Shown in pieces: positions 1 to 7,806 of a DNA stretch of 15,894 bases. The first letter of the stretch is position 1. Every line of letters starts with the position of its first letter. Position numbers and translations under genes: made by a program. The notes under the pieces are model-generated. The model worked only from the letters and a program-made list of their open reading frames with translations. It searched no databases and was not told the DNA's origin. The stretch is from contig JAHRAM010000076.1 in NCBI GenBank assembly GCA_020027305.1, positions 1-15,894 on the forward strand, in the 5' to 3' direction. The stretch is from Acidimicrobiia bacterium (lineage in GTDB: Bacteria > Actinomycetota > Acidimicrobiia > Acidimicrobiales > Hopanoidiivorantaceae).

Positions 1-211
1 CATTTTTTCTTTTTTAATTTTTTCTTGAACTAGCTTGGTTTCACGATGATGGAATGTACTCGAATTCATCAGTGGCAACTCTGCTTGAGTCGCATATACA
101 TCCTGTCTCATATATATAATATGTCATTAAGGTGTGACAATTTTGGACTTAAATTCAAAACTAGGTTTGATTCTTGTAAATTCTGTCGCACCCAAAAGGT
201 AAGATATAAAT
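1..211. other. Intergenic leader upstream of aconitase
   Basis: No convincing gene lies here. The first 25 bases are a T-rich run, and the very first three bases (CAT) could be the reverse-strand ATG of a divergent gene outside the window, but nothing more of such a gene is visible. An AT-rich stretch at about 111-122 contains a perfect TATAAT at 115-120 without a convincing -35 box. A second -10-like box sits directly before the aconitase start and is listed separately. The small open frame that runs from 46 into the aconitase start has no homology I recognise and a composition unlike protein, so I left it out. Confidence 0.6.
200..205 (+). promoter_or_regulatory. Putative -10 box (TAAGAT), leaderless promoter of aconitase
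   Basis: TAAGAT fits the actinobacterial TANNNT -10 consensus and ends 6 nt before the ATG at 212. Transcription would then begin at or next to the start codon, giving a leaderless mRNA. No Shine-Dalgarno sequence precedes the ATG, which agrees with this. No clear -35 box is visible. The match is short and could arise by chance in AT-rich DNA; support comes from similar boxes before three other genes in the window. Confidence 0.45.
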
Positions 212-2500
212 ATGTCATCAGTTTTTGCAAGAACACCTAAAGAGCTGGTTAGCTCAGTTTATGAAAAAATAACCCATACCATTGAATCGGGCGACCACCC
301 GCTAGCAGGCAAACCGCTCACCTTGGCAGAAAAGTTACTAGTTTCTCATCTCTCTCCCAATGAGCGCCCCGACAGCCTAGACCGAGCCGAAACCTACACC
401 GACCTTCTTCCTGACCGAGTTGCCATGCAAGATGCAACTGCCCAAATGGCGTGGCTCCAGTTTATGACTGCCGAGCTAGATGAAGTAGCTGTTCCAACCA
501 CCACCCACTGCGACCATCTGATTTTGGCAAGAGAGGATGGGGAAAAAGATTTACAAGTCGCGCTCCAAAGCAATGACGAAGTATATAAATTTTTAGAATC
601 AGCGTCTGCTCGCTACGGCGGAGGCTTCTGGCAACCTGGCTCTGGCATAATACATCAAGTCGTGCTTGAAAACTATGCCTTCCCTGGCGGGCTAATGATT
701 GGAACCGACAGCCACACTCCAAATGCTGGCGGGCTAGGAATGCTTGCCATCGGGGTGGGCGGAGCAGATGCTGTAGATGTTATGGTTGGTGAACCTTGGA
801 ACCTTCGCTGGCCAAAAGTTATCGGCGTGCGCCTAACAGGCGAGCTATCTGGATGGAGTTCCCCCAAAGATGTCATCTTAAAGATGGCAGAGATTTTGAC
901 CGTGAAGGGCGGAACAGGCGCCATCATTGAATATTTCGGGCCAGGCGCCAAAACTATCTCTTGCACAGGCAAGGCAACCATATGCAACATGGGTGCAGAA
1001 ATCGGAGCCACTTGCTCACTCTTTTCTTATGATGAAACCATGGATGCCTATCTCCGCGCAACCGAACGTTCGCACCTAGCCGACTTAGCACAGCCAATGG
1101 CCCAGCATCTGACACCAGATGCCGAAGTAATATCTGCCCCCGACAATTTCTATGACCGCCTAATTGAAATTGACCTTTCCACACTATCGCCCCTTATCAA
1201 CGGGCCACATACCCCCGACCGCGCAAGACCTCTTTCTGCCCTTGGCGCTGAAGCCGAAAAGGAAGGTTGGCCGAATGAAATCAGCGCTGCCCTAGTTGGC
1301 AGCTGCACAAATTCTTCTTATGAAGACATCACCCGCGCTGCGGCGATATTAAAAGACGCAACCAACAAAGGGCTAAAGGTCAAAACTCCCCTTTTGGTTA
1401 CGCCAGGTTCTGAACGCGTTCGTGCCACAATTGAAAGAGATAACCTGCTTAAGATTTTTGAAGATGCTGGAGCTACTGTTTTGGCAAATGCCTGTGGCCC
1501 ATGCATCGGGCAGTGGCAAAGAGACGACATAGCCGAAGGCGAAACCAACACCATCGTGACCAGCTACAACAGAAACTTCCCCAAACGAAACGATGGAAAC
1601 CCTGAGACATTGGCTTTTGTAACCTCTCCAGAAACCGTAGTGGCACTAGCACTGGCAGGAAACCTCAACTTTGACCCAGCAAATGATGCGCTAGAAAACG
1701 AAGTAGGTGAAAAAGTGAGGCTAGTTCAGCCAGTCGGAGAACAGCTTCCCAAAAACGGATTTGAAGAAGGCGAAAGCGGATTTCTTGCCCCACCAGAAGA
1801 CCCAAGCCAACGTCCACAAGTATCAGTTGCAAAAGACAGCCAGCGACTTCAAATCCTTGAGCCATTTCCTGCATGGGATGGAAACGACTTTGAAGATTTG
1901 TTTGTCTTGGTAAAAGCAGTCGGAAAATGCACTACCGACCACATATCACCTGCTGGCAAATGGTTAACATATAGAGGACACCTAGAAAATATCAGCGAGA
2001 ACTTATTTTCTGGCGCCGTCAACAGCTTTGCTAAAGAAACTGGAACAGGCATCAACCACCTCACTGGCAAAACTCAACCCCTAAATGAAATTGCACGCGA
2101 ATACCATTTGGAAAACAAAGGATGGATAGCAGTCGGCGATGAAAACTATGGGGAAGGCTCTTCAAGAGAACACGCTGCTATGGAACCTCGTTTTAGAAAT
2201 TGTAAAGCGGTGTTGGTTCGCTCCTTTGCGCGCATTGCAGAAACTAACCTCAAAAAGCAAGGCGTGCTTCCACTGACCTTTGCCAATGGAAAAGACTATG
2301 ACCTAATTCAAGCCGACAGCCTGATTTCAATAACTGGGCTAAACGAACTCGCACCTAAACAACCCGTAACCGTGCTGATTAAAAACCCAGAGACTGGCAA
2401 AACAAATGAAATCGCCACAAACCACACTCTTTCTAAGCGCCAGATTGAATGGTTCAAAGCAGGCAGCGCACTCAATTTAATCCGCCAGAAGAAAAGTTAG
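212..2500 (+). CDS. acn: Aconitate hydratase, mitochondrial-type
   Basis: Isomerises citrate to isocitrate through cis-aconitate in the TCA cycle, in the cytoplasm, using a [4Fe-4S] cluster. The 762-residue product has the length and domain order of the mitochondrial-type aconitase family, not the longer AcnA/IRP or AcnB types. Three cluster cysteines are visible: C365 in GSCTNSSYED, and C428 and C431 in NACGPCIGQW. The substrate-binding segment GTDSHTPNAGGLG lies near residues 167-179, the swivel domain begins around DHISPAGK (576-583), and the catalytic-serine motif YGEGSSREH is at 646-654. All expected active-site blocks are present, so the enzyme looks functional. The ATG at 212 is the natural start, with a -10-like box just upstream and no Shine-Dalgarno. 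It heads a probable operon with the carboxyltransferase, which starts 21 nt after the TAG stop and in the same frame, and with citrate synthase, the preceding TCA enzyme. Confidence 0.96.
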   Translation: MSSVFARTPKELVSSVYEKITHTIESGDHPLAGKPLTLAEKLLVSHLSPNERPDSLDRAETYTDLLPDRVAMQDATAQMAWLQFMTAELDEVAVPTTTHCDHLILAREDGEKDLQVALQSNDEVYKFLESASARYGGGFWQPGSGIIHQVVLENYAFPGGLMIGTDSHTPNAGGLGMLAIGVGGADAVDVMVGEPWNLRWPKVIGVRLTGELSGWSSPKDVILKMAEILTVKGGTGAIIEYFGPGAKTISCTGKATICNMGAEIGATCSLFSYDETMDAYLRATERSHLADLAQPMAQHLTPDAEVISAPDNFYDRLIEIDLSTLSPLINGPHTPDRARPLSALGAEAEKEGWPNEISAALVGSCTNSSYEDITRAAAILKDATNKGLKVKTPLLVTPGSERVRATIERDNLLKIFEDAGATVLANACGPCIGQWQRDDIAEGETNTIVTSYNRNFPKRNDGNPETLAFVTSPETVVALALAGNLNFDPANDALENEVGEKVRLVQPVGEQLPKNGFEEGESGFLAPPEDPSQRPQVSVAKDSQRLQILEPFPAWDGNDFEDLFVLVKAVGKCTTDHISPAGKWLTYRGHLENISENLFSGAVNSFAKETGTGINHLTGKTQPLNEIAREYHLENKGWIAVGDENYGEGSSREHAAMEPRFRNCKAVLVRSFARIAETNLKKQGVLPLTFANGKDYDLIQADSLISITGLNELAPKQPVTVLIKNPETGKTNEIATNHTLSKRQIEWFKAGSALNLIRQKKS

Positions 2501-2521
2501 CCACTTAACCAGCCAACAATT

Positions 2522-3865
2522 TTGAATCAAATCCGCGGTAACACCGAAAGCCCTGTATCAGTTGAAGTTGGAAATTTCCCAAACACAGAATTCCAAGCTG
2601 TCATGTTTGACATTGATGGCACTCAAAACATGGGCGCGCTCACTCATGAAGCTGGGCTCTCGCTTGCAGCTGCAGCTGAGCTTGCACTTGAAAAACGTCT
2701 CCCCTTAATTGGAAACATCAGCTCGGTTGGCGCTGACATAAACGAGGGAATTTCAGCTGCCTATGGGTGGGGTCTGGCGGCCAAAAACCTTGTGAGTTGT
2801 TCTGGTATCGTGCCAATTATCCTTTCCACTTTTGGTCCAGCAGTTTCAGGCCCAGCCCTACTGCTTGGTATCTCAGACATTTCAATAATGTCAAAAGACA
2901 GCTATGCATTTGTCTCTGGCCCAAACATGGTGCGCCAATTCACAGGAGTCGATGTTGATACCGTAAAGCTAGGCGGTGCTGAAATGCACACATCAAAAAG
3001 CGGAGTCGCCAATTTCACTGTTAAAGACCAAGAAAATGCAAATCACCTCATTGCTGATTTGCTCATGCTCCTTCCACCAAACACCGACACTCCCCCACGG
3101 CGTATTCATACTAACGACCCTATTGAGCGAGATACGCCAGATGCATTTGAGTTGTTGCCAGAAAGTCCTCAAGCTACCTATGACATAAGAACAATCATTC
3201 GCGAAATCGTTGACGATGGCGAATTGCTAGAATCAAAATCTAACTGGGCGCAAAACATCGTCACAGCATTTGCTACCATAGATGGATTCCCCATTGCCAT
3301 CATTGCAAACCAGCCCCAAACGTTGGCAGGTACCGTTGACATATCTGCCAGCCAAAAAGCTGCCCACTTCGTCAACTTTGCCGACTGCTTCAACCTCCCA
3401 ATCTTAACTTTTGTAGATACTCCTGGGTTCCAACCTGGTAGAGACCAAGAATGGAAAGGGATGATTCGACAAGGCGCCCAACTAGCGTTCGCTTATGCCA
3501 GAGCTACCGTGCCAAGAATATGTATCACCCTTAGAAAATCCTATGGTGGAGCCTACATTGTGATGGACTCAAAAAACATGGGCAATGATTTTTCGTTCGC
3601 TTGGCCAACAGCAGAAATAGCAGTTATGGGTTCAAAGGGGGCAGTTGAAATCCTTCACCGAAAAGCCGATAGCCAAACCCGAAAAACTCTTGAAGCCGAC
3701 TATCAGGCCACACACCTCAACCCTTATAAGGCAGCCGAACGAGGGTCAGTTGATTGCGTCATTGAACCTGCTAAAACCCGTTTTGAAATTTCTAACGCAC
3801 TTAATATACTCACTTCTAAGCAAGAAAAAATTCCATTTAAGCGACACGACAACACACCTCTATAA
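2522..3865 (+). CDS. Acyl-CoA carboxylase carboxyltransferase (beta) subunit, AccD/PccB family, N-terminally short
   Basis: Family members transfer CO2 from carboxybiotin to acetyl-, propionyl- or longer acyl-CoA, making malonyl- or methylmalonyl-CoA together with a biotin-carrying alpha subunit that is not in this window. The 447-residue product follows actinobacterial AccD proteins through both crotonase-like halves: N-terminal half about residues 25-190 (FVSGPNMV, LGGAEMHTSKSGVA), C-terminal half about 215-440 (YDIR...ANQPQTLAG, FVDTPGFQPGRDQEW, RKSYGGAYIVMDSK, the end RHDNTPL). It is about 90-100 residues shorter than usual: the KLTARER-type N-terminus is absent, and the first oxyanion-loop motif (normally NDxxGARIQEG) reads NISSVGADINEG at 65-76. 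After YGGAY (341-345) comes Ile346, the position where Asp or Ile is reported to separate propionyl-CoA-specific from broader Streptomyces enzymes. The start is TTG with no Shine-Dalgarno; an in-frame TAG (2498-2500) excludes a longer N-terminus. Family placement is firm, but substrate and activity are uncertain. Confidence 0.85.
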   Translation: MNQIRGNTESPVSVEVGNFPNTEFQAVMFDIDGTQNMGALTHEAGLSLAAAAELALEKRLPLIGNISSVGADINEGISAAYGWGLAAKNLVSCSGIVPIILSTFGPAVSGPALLLGISDISIMSKDSYAFVSGPNMVRQFTGVDVDTVKLGGAEMHTSKSGVANFTVKDQENANHLIADLLMLLPPNTDTPPRRIHTNDPIERDTPDAFELLPESPQATYDIRTIIREIVDDGELLESKSNWAQNIVTAFATIDGFPIAIIANQPQTLAGTVDISASQKAAHFVNFADCFNLPILTFVDTPGFQPGRDQEWKGMIRQGAQLAFAYARATVPRICITLRKSYGGAYIVMDSKNMGNDFSFAWPTAEIAVMGSKGAVEILHRKADSQTRKTLEADYQATHLNPYKAAERGSVDCVIEPAKTRFEISNALNILTSKQEKIPFKRHDNTPL

Positions 3866-3869
3866 TTGG

Positions 3870-3875
3870 TAGAAT
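3870..3875 (+). promoter_or_regulatory. Putative -10 box (TAGAAT) before citrate synthase
   Basis: TAGAAT fits TANNNT and ends 8 nt before the ATG at 3884, so a leaderless citrate synthase transcript could start here, independent of readthrough from the two upstream genes. A second, perfect TATAAT overlaps the carboxyltransferase stop at 3861-3866 and would give a start a few bases further upstream. No -35 element is evident. Positional evidence only. Confidence 0.4.
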
Positions 3876-3883
3876 TAAGACAT

Positions 3884-5176
3884 ATGAGCAATTCTGTTGA
3901 GTCAATCACGGTCACAGATAATCGCACGGGGAACTCTGTGGAGATTCCAATTCAAAGTGGCGGTGTTAGCTCAACTGAATGGGCGAAGTTGCTTGGAAAT
4001 ATTTGGTACTATGACCCCGGCCTTGGGCAAACCGCTATGGTGGAAAGCTCGATTGCAGAAATCAACGGAGAAGAAGGAATACTTCGCTATCGCGGATACC
4101 CAATTGAGCAATTGGCTGAAAACGCCACCTATTTAGAAGTTGCCTATTTGTTAATAAATGGCGAGTTGCCAAACAAGAAACAATATCAGCAGTGGGAACT
4201 TGACATCACCCACCACACATATCTACATGAGAATTTTCGCCGCCGTTTCTTTGAATCTTTTCACTATGATGCGCATCCAATGGGAATTCTGATTTCTACC
4301 ATTGCTGCTCTTTCTACTTTTTATCCAGAGGCTAAAAATGTAGACGACCCACAAATCAGGATGAGGCATATAAATCGACTGATTGCCAAAATTCCAACTG
4401 CTGCTGCTGGAGCTCAGCGATTTAGTAGCGGGTTGCCACTTGTCTTTCCCGACAACGACCTCGACTACATCACCAACTTTTTATCTATGATGTTTAAAAT
4501 TGCCGAGCCAAGATATGAATGCGACCCAGTCATAAAACAAGCCCTTGAAAAACTCTTCATTCTTCATGCCGACCATGGGCAAAACTGCTCTACCTTTGCC
4601 GCCCGAGTTGTGGGAAGCGCACAGACCGATCCATACTCAAGCGTGGCAGCAGCAACCGCTGCACTTTATGGCCCGCTTCACGGTGGTGCCAATGAAGCAG
4701 TGCTAAAAATGCTTGCAGGAATTGGAAGCTATGACCAAGTTGAGGGCTTCATCGAAAGTGTGAAGGGTGGGCAAGGTCGCCTTATGGGGTTCGGCCACCG
4801 AGTTTATAAAAACTATGACCCACGGGCAAGGATAATAAAAAAGGCTGCCGACCAAGTGTTTGAGGTGACTGGCAAAAACCACTTGTTAGACATCGCCCTT
4901 AAGTTAGAAGAGCACGCTCTGGCAGATGAATATTTTATTTCTCGCAATCTCTATCCCAATGTGGATTTCTATTCTGGCCTTATCTATGAAGCACTCGGAT
5001 TTGACCCCGACATGTTCACGGTGCTATTTGCTATTCCAAGAACTGCTGGCTGGCTAGCTCACTGGAATGAGGCACGCGAGCAACAAGGAAGAATCATGCG
5101 CCCCCGCCAACTCTACACTGGCGAGGGAAAGCGAGACTTTGTTCCTCTTTCTAAACGTCCTAAATCTCCAAAATAA
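3884..5176 (+). CDS. gltA: Citrate synthase (type II)
   Basis: Condenses acetyl-CoA with oxaloacetate to give citrate, the entry step of the TCA cycle. The 430-residue protein has the full type II architecture, including the N-terminal beta-rich extension (roughly residues 1-45) typical of hexameric bacterial enzymes. The catalytic triad is visible: H266 in PLHGGANE, H305 in GFGHRVYKNYDPR, and D361 in YPNVDFYSG. The C-terminal block FAIPRTAGWLAHWNE is also intact. I chose the ATG at 3884 over the in-frame TTG at 3866, which lies directly after the upstream stop and within the possible promoter; the ATG also follows a TAGAAT box at leaderless spacing. The gene lies 18 nt behind the carboxyltransferase stop in the same frame, and two genes behind aconitase, the next enzyme of the pathway. 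A 2-methylcitrate synthase activity cannot be excluded from sequence alone, but no prpB or prpD neighbour supports it. Confidence 0.96.
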   Translation: MSNSVESITVTDNRTGNSVEIPIQSGGVSSTEWAKLLGNIWYYDPGLGQTAMVESSIAEINGEEGILRYRGYPIEQLAENATYLEVAYLLINGELPNKKQYQQWELDITHHTYLHENFRRRFFESFHYDAHPMGILISTIAALSTFYPEAKNVDDPQIRMRHINRLIAKIPTAAAGAQRFSSGLPLVFPDNDLDYITNFLSMMFKIAEPRYECDPVIKQALEKLFILHADHGQNCSTFAARVVGSAQTDPYSSVAAATAALYGPLHGGANEAVLKMLAGIGSYDQVEGFIESVKGGQGRLMGFGHRVYKNYDPRARIIKKAADQVFEVTGKNHLLDIALKLEEHALADEYFISRNLYPNVDFYSGLIYEALGFDPDMFTVLFAIPRTAGWLAHWNEAREQQGRIMRPRQLYTGEGKRDFVPLSKRPKSPK

Positions 5177-5192
5177 AACCTGCTAAACAAAC

Positions 5193-5873
5193 TTGACGAG
5201 AAATTCAGCCCAAACAAATGTCTCTTCAAATCCAGTGAGAGATATTTATTCAATTTGTGAGACCGCACAAATCCCAGTTGTCTCGCCTGAACAAATTAGC
5301 CAGCAACACCCATCTGAATTTGTGCCGCTCAATGAATGCACAGGACTTTCAGAAAAAACGCTAGCTGAAGCATTTTTTATCTTAGCCCTAGCACTATCAA
5401 GAATGACAACAAAAATCCCTAACAAAAACACCAAAGGCTCTATCAAAATGGTGTTTAAAAATATAACGGAAAAAAACATTTTGATTGATTACTCCATGGC
5501 GCCTGTATTTAGCGGGCTAGAAAAACTCACACCTACCTCTAATGTTGAAGAGCAAAACAGTGAAATGATTGACGAAATGTTTAGCAGCAAAACACCTGAT
5601 AAAGAAACAAGTGAAGCCTTGAAAGCTCTTGGGTTAGCATTTCAAAAATGTATAAAAAGAGATATTCCTGAATGGGTACCAGCAATTTCTGTTTCAAAAA
5701 ATCTACTTGACTTGAGAAACAATCTTATAAAAATTGCCACAGCCACAGCAGAAGGAAAAATCATCTCGTATGATGAATTAATCGGGTCACTAATATCATG
5801 TCACCCCGACCTTATTACAGAAGAAGCAAAACACAATTTGGCGCCATCTGTGCCAATCAGCGCTTCTGTCTAA
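5193..5873 (+). CDS. Hypothetical protein of unknown family
   Basis: I do not recognise this 226-residue protein. It looks soluble: no signal peptide and no convincing membrane segment, although a hydrophobic stretch (AEAFFILALALSRM) lies near residues 58-71. The first ~50 residues and the middle (about 112-138) are polar and probably flexible. The second half (about 138-215) reads as amphipathic helices. There is no metal-binding or nucleotide-binding motif I can name. The only start in the upstream part of the frame is TTG at 5193, just after an in-frame TAA at 5184-5186; there is no Shine-Dalgarno, so the true start could be internal (Met71 is the first ATG). It begins 16 nt after the citrate synthase stop on the same strand, so it is probably co-transcribed with it. 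It converges on rsmE. Existence as a gene is likely from length and position; function is unknown. Confidence 0.6.
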   Translation: MTRNSAQTNVSSNPVRDIYSICETAQIPVVSPEQISQQHPSEFVPLNECTGLSEKTLAEAFFILALALSRMTTKIPNKNTKGSIKMVFKNITEKNILIDYSMAPVFSGLEKLTPTSNVEEQNSEMIDEMFSSKTPDKETSEALKALGLAFQKCIKRDIPEWVPAISVSKNLLDLRNNLIKIATATAEGKIISYDELIGSLISCHPDLITEEAKHNLAPSVPISASV

Positions 5874-5937
5874 CAAACTTTTAAAATAGTCAGCTTTATT
5901 ATCACTCTGGTTTTATGCTCATAGATTAAAAAGTTTG
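5874..5937. terminator. Inverted repeat between convergent genes; possible bidirectional terminator
   Basis: The nine bases CAAACTTTT at 5874-5882, immediately after the stop of the hypothetical gene, pair perfectly with AAAAGTTTG at 5929-5937, immediately before the rsmE stop at 5939-5941. The loop is long (46 nt) and the stem AT-rich, so this is weaker than a classical intrinsic terminator. Its symmetric position in a convergent gap fits a role in ending both transcripts. Chance pairing in AT-rich DNA remains possible. Confidence 0.3.
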
Positions 5938-5938
5938 C

Positions 5939-6724
5939 CTAATATTTTCTTTCTAACCTTTGAACCAAATAAGCTCCAGCCAAAATTGCAGCTGTCTCAC
6001 TTCTTAGAACGTTCGGACCTAAATTAACAGGTCGCTTGATATATTTTCGCTCAGCGTCTGACCATCCTCCTTCTGGTCCTACCATAATAAATGAGATAGC
6101 ATTATTATCAGCAATTTCTGTTTCCTCAGTTTTCAACATGCTGCCATCTTTTGAAACGCCAGCAGCCTGTAAAATATCAGCATGCCCTGTGGCATCACTT
6201 TCTGAAAGTGAAATAAAATCTCCCACCTCGGTTAGCTCAGGCAAGTAAACCCGCCTTGATTGCATTGAGGCTACTCTAATAATTTTTTGCCACCTAGCTT
6301 TTTGTGCCTCAAACTTTTTTTCATCAAATTTCACAACTGAGCGGTCAGCAAAAAATGGTGTCATATAATCAACGCCGACTTCTGTTAGCTTGGCGACCAC
6401 CAAGTCGCTTCTGCCCCCTTTAAGCGGGCAAAACCCTACCCCTATTTTTGTGCTATCTTCTGTAGGCGATTTTTGTGTGATTTCACTCTTGACTCCCTCC
6501 TTTTTTCTTGTGACCTCAAAACTGCTGAGAGTTTTTATTTCTCCCAGTTCGTTCAACTGCTCACCAAACAGACACGACCGCCAACTTCCTTTGCCATCAC
6601 TTATTGTTATCTCATCGCCCTTTTTTACTCTAAGCACTTTTTCAAAGTGGTGTCTATCAGTTTTGCTAAGCTCGGGGCTATCTAAATCATCCACAAAAAC
6701 AAGTGGAATGGAAATATTTGGCAT
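5939..6724 (-). CDS. rsmE: 16S rRNA (uracil(1498)-N3)-methyltransferase RsmE
   Basis: Methylates N3 of U1498 in 16S rRNA of the small ribosomal subunit, using S-adenosylmethionine. The 261-residue protein is slightly longer than the usual ~240-250. It has the N-terminal PUA-like RNA-binding part (HHFEKVLRVKKGDEI near 25-39) and the C-terminal SPOUT knot methyltransferase: KLTEVGVDYMTPFFADRS (about 112-129), the conserved QSRR of the family near 155-158, the SAM-binding MVGPEGGWSDAE (214-225) and NLGPNVLRSETA (234-245). A polar insertion near residues 73-92 explains the extra length. It starts 8 nt after the dnaJ stop, so it is probably the last gene of a lepA-dnaJ-rsmE operon. The dnaJ-rsmE pair is conserved in Actinomycetota. 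No strong Shine-Dalgarno precedes the ATG, and translation may be coupled to dnaJ. Confidence 0.95.
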   Translation of the reverse strand: MPNISIPLVFVDDLDSPELSKTDRHHFEKVLRVKKGDEITISDGKGSWRSCLFGEQLNELGEIKTLSSFEVTRKKEGVKSEITQKSPTEDSTKIGVGFCPLKGGRSDLVVAKLTEVGVDYMTPFFADRSVVKFDEKKFEAQKARWQKIIRVASMQSRRVYLPELTEVGDFISLSESDATGHADILQAAGVSKDGSMLKTEETEIADNNAISFIMVGPEGGWSDAERKYIKRPVNLGPNVLRSETAAILAGAYLVQRLERKY

Positions 6725-6732
6725 TGCTTGCT

Positions 6733-7806
6733 TTATTTCTTATCGTGCTTCTTTTTGTTAGATGAAACAACATCAAAATCTTTTGCAACCTCTTCTAATG
6801 CTTTTTTCTGCTCTTTTGAAAGTTTGGATGGAACTTCTACAATGACTCGAACAAGCAAATCACCCCGCCCTCTTCCATTGGTTCGTGTAACGCCTAGCCC
6901 CTTGAATGAATGGATTTCACCATAGGGGGTGCCTGGCTTTATTTTCAAAATTTGTTCGCCATCAAAAGTCTCTACCTTAATCTCATCACCCAAAGCAGCT
7001 TGAAACATTGAAATCTTTACATCCTTTAAAAGGTTGTCTTCATAACGTTCGTATTCAGGGTGTGGCTTAACCTCGATTATCAAAAACAAATCTCCTAAAG
7101 CTCCGCCTCTAACCCCAGTATCTCCTCGCCCGCTCATCTTTAGCACTGATCTATTTTGAACTCCACCTGGCACTCTTATCTCAAGGTTTTTCTTTCCAAT
7201 AAGGCGCCCAGCACCCCCACACTCATTACAAGGAGTCGGAATATATTGCCCAACACCTTCACAACGCAAACAAGGCCTAAGGGTCATGGTCTGCCCCAAT
7301 AAGAAATTCCTCTGCACATCTCTAATTTGTCCCTGCCCCCCACAATCTGGGCATGGCTGACTAGAAGTTCCAATAGTAGCCCCAGCCCCCTCACAATCAT
7401 CACAAGGCAAATATATTTTGTAAGTAATTTCTTTTTCTGCCCCAAAAACCGATTCTTCAAACGATAGCTTCAAAACCAATTCTTTATCGGCACCAGGAGG
7501 CGGGCCAGTTTGGCGGTTAAATCCAAATATAGAACTGCCAAAAATGGATGAGAACAAATCCATCGGGTCGGTGTGGGGAAATCCACCAGACAACCCTTCA
7601 GCCCCATAACGATCATAGATGTCTCTTTTTTCAGGGCTGCTTAAAACCTCATAAGCCTCTCCTATCGCCTTGAACTTTTCTTCTGCCTCTGGGTCATCGG
7701 GATTGACATCGGGATGAAGCTCCCTTGCCAACCTTAAATATGCCTGCTTCACCTCAGCAGGGGCAGCATCTCTAGTGAGACCTAATACCTCGTAATAATC
7801 ACTCAT
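6733..7806 (-). CDS. dnaJ: Chaperone protein DnaJ (type I)
   Basis: A J-domain co-chaperone that delivers unfolded clients to DnaK and stimulates its ATPase. The 357 residues contain the J domain with HPD at 31-33, a short Gly/Phe-rich linker (about 73-105), four CxxCxGxG zinc repeats (Cys pairs 135/138, 152/155, 179/182 and 193/196), and the two C-terminal client-binding domains. All zinc ligands are present. The linker is short, as in the actinobacterial DnaJ2 that accompanies HrcA. No dnaK or grpE is nearby. The ATG at 7804-7806 overlaps the lepA TGA by the ATGA arrangement, which implies translational coupling. In relatives hemW and the heat-shock repressor gene hrcA lie between lepA and dnaJ; here they are missing, and I see no CIRCE operator. 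Confidence 0.95.
   Translation of the reverse strand: MSDYYEVLGLTRDAAPAEVKQAYLRLARELHPDVNPDDPEAEEKFKAIGEAYEVLSSPEKRDIYDRYGAEGLSGGFPHTDPMDLFSSIFGSSIFGFNRQTGPPPGADKELVLKLSFEESVFGAEKEITYKIYLPCDDCEGAGATIGTSSQPCPDCGGQGQIRDVQRNFLLGQTMTLRPCLRCEGVGQYIPTPCNECGGAGRLIGKKNLEIRVPGGVQNRSVLKMSGRGDTGVRGGALGDLFLIIEVKPHPEYERYEDNLLKDVKISMFQAALGDEIKVETFDGEQILKIKPGTPYGEIHSFKGLGVTRTNGRGRGDLLVRVIVEVPSKLSKEQKKALEEVAKDFDVVSSNKKKHDKK

Noticed and set aside
1..3. CAT at the window edge as the start codon of a divergent minus-strand gene
   Set aside because: A purine-rich stretch precedes it on the minus strand, but no coding sequence is visible, so it cannot be told from chance.
46..240. 64-residue open frame overlapping the aconitase start
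   Set aside because: Its sequence is rich in Cys, Ile and aromatic residues with no family resemblance, and it overlaps the start of a well-supported gene and its probable promoter.
673..1011. Long antisense frame (112 residues) inside aconitase
   Set aside because: Its Pro/Ser-rich translation is a typical reverse-frame shadow of a conserved gene.
1064..1074. GAACGTTC palindrome in aconitase as a LexA-type operator
   Set aside because: The actinobacterial SOS box needs four bases between GAAC and GTTC; this site has none and lies inside a coding region.
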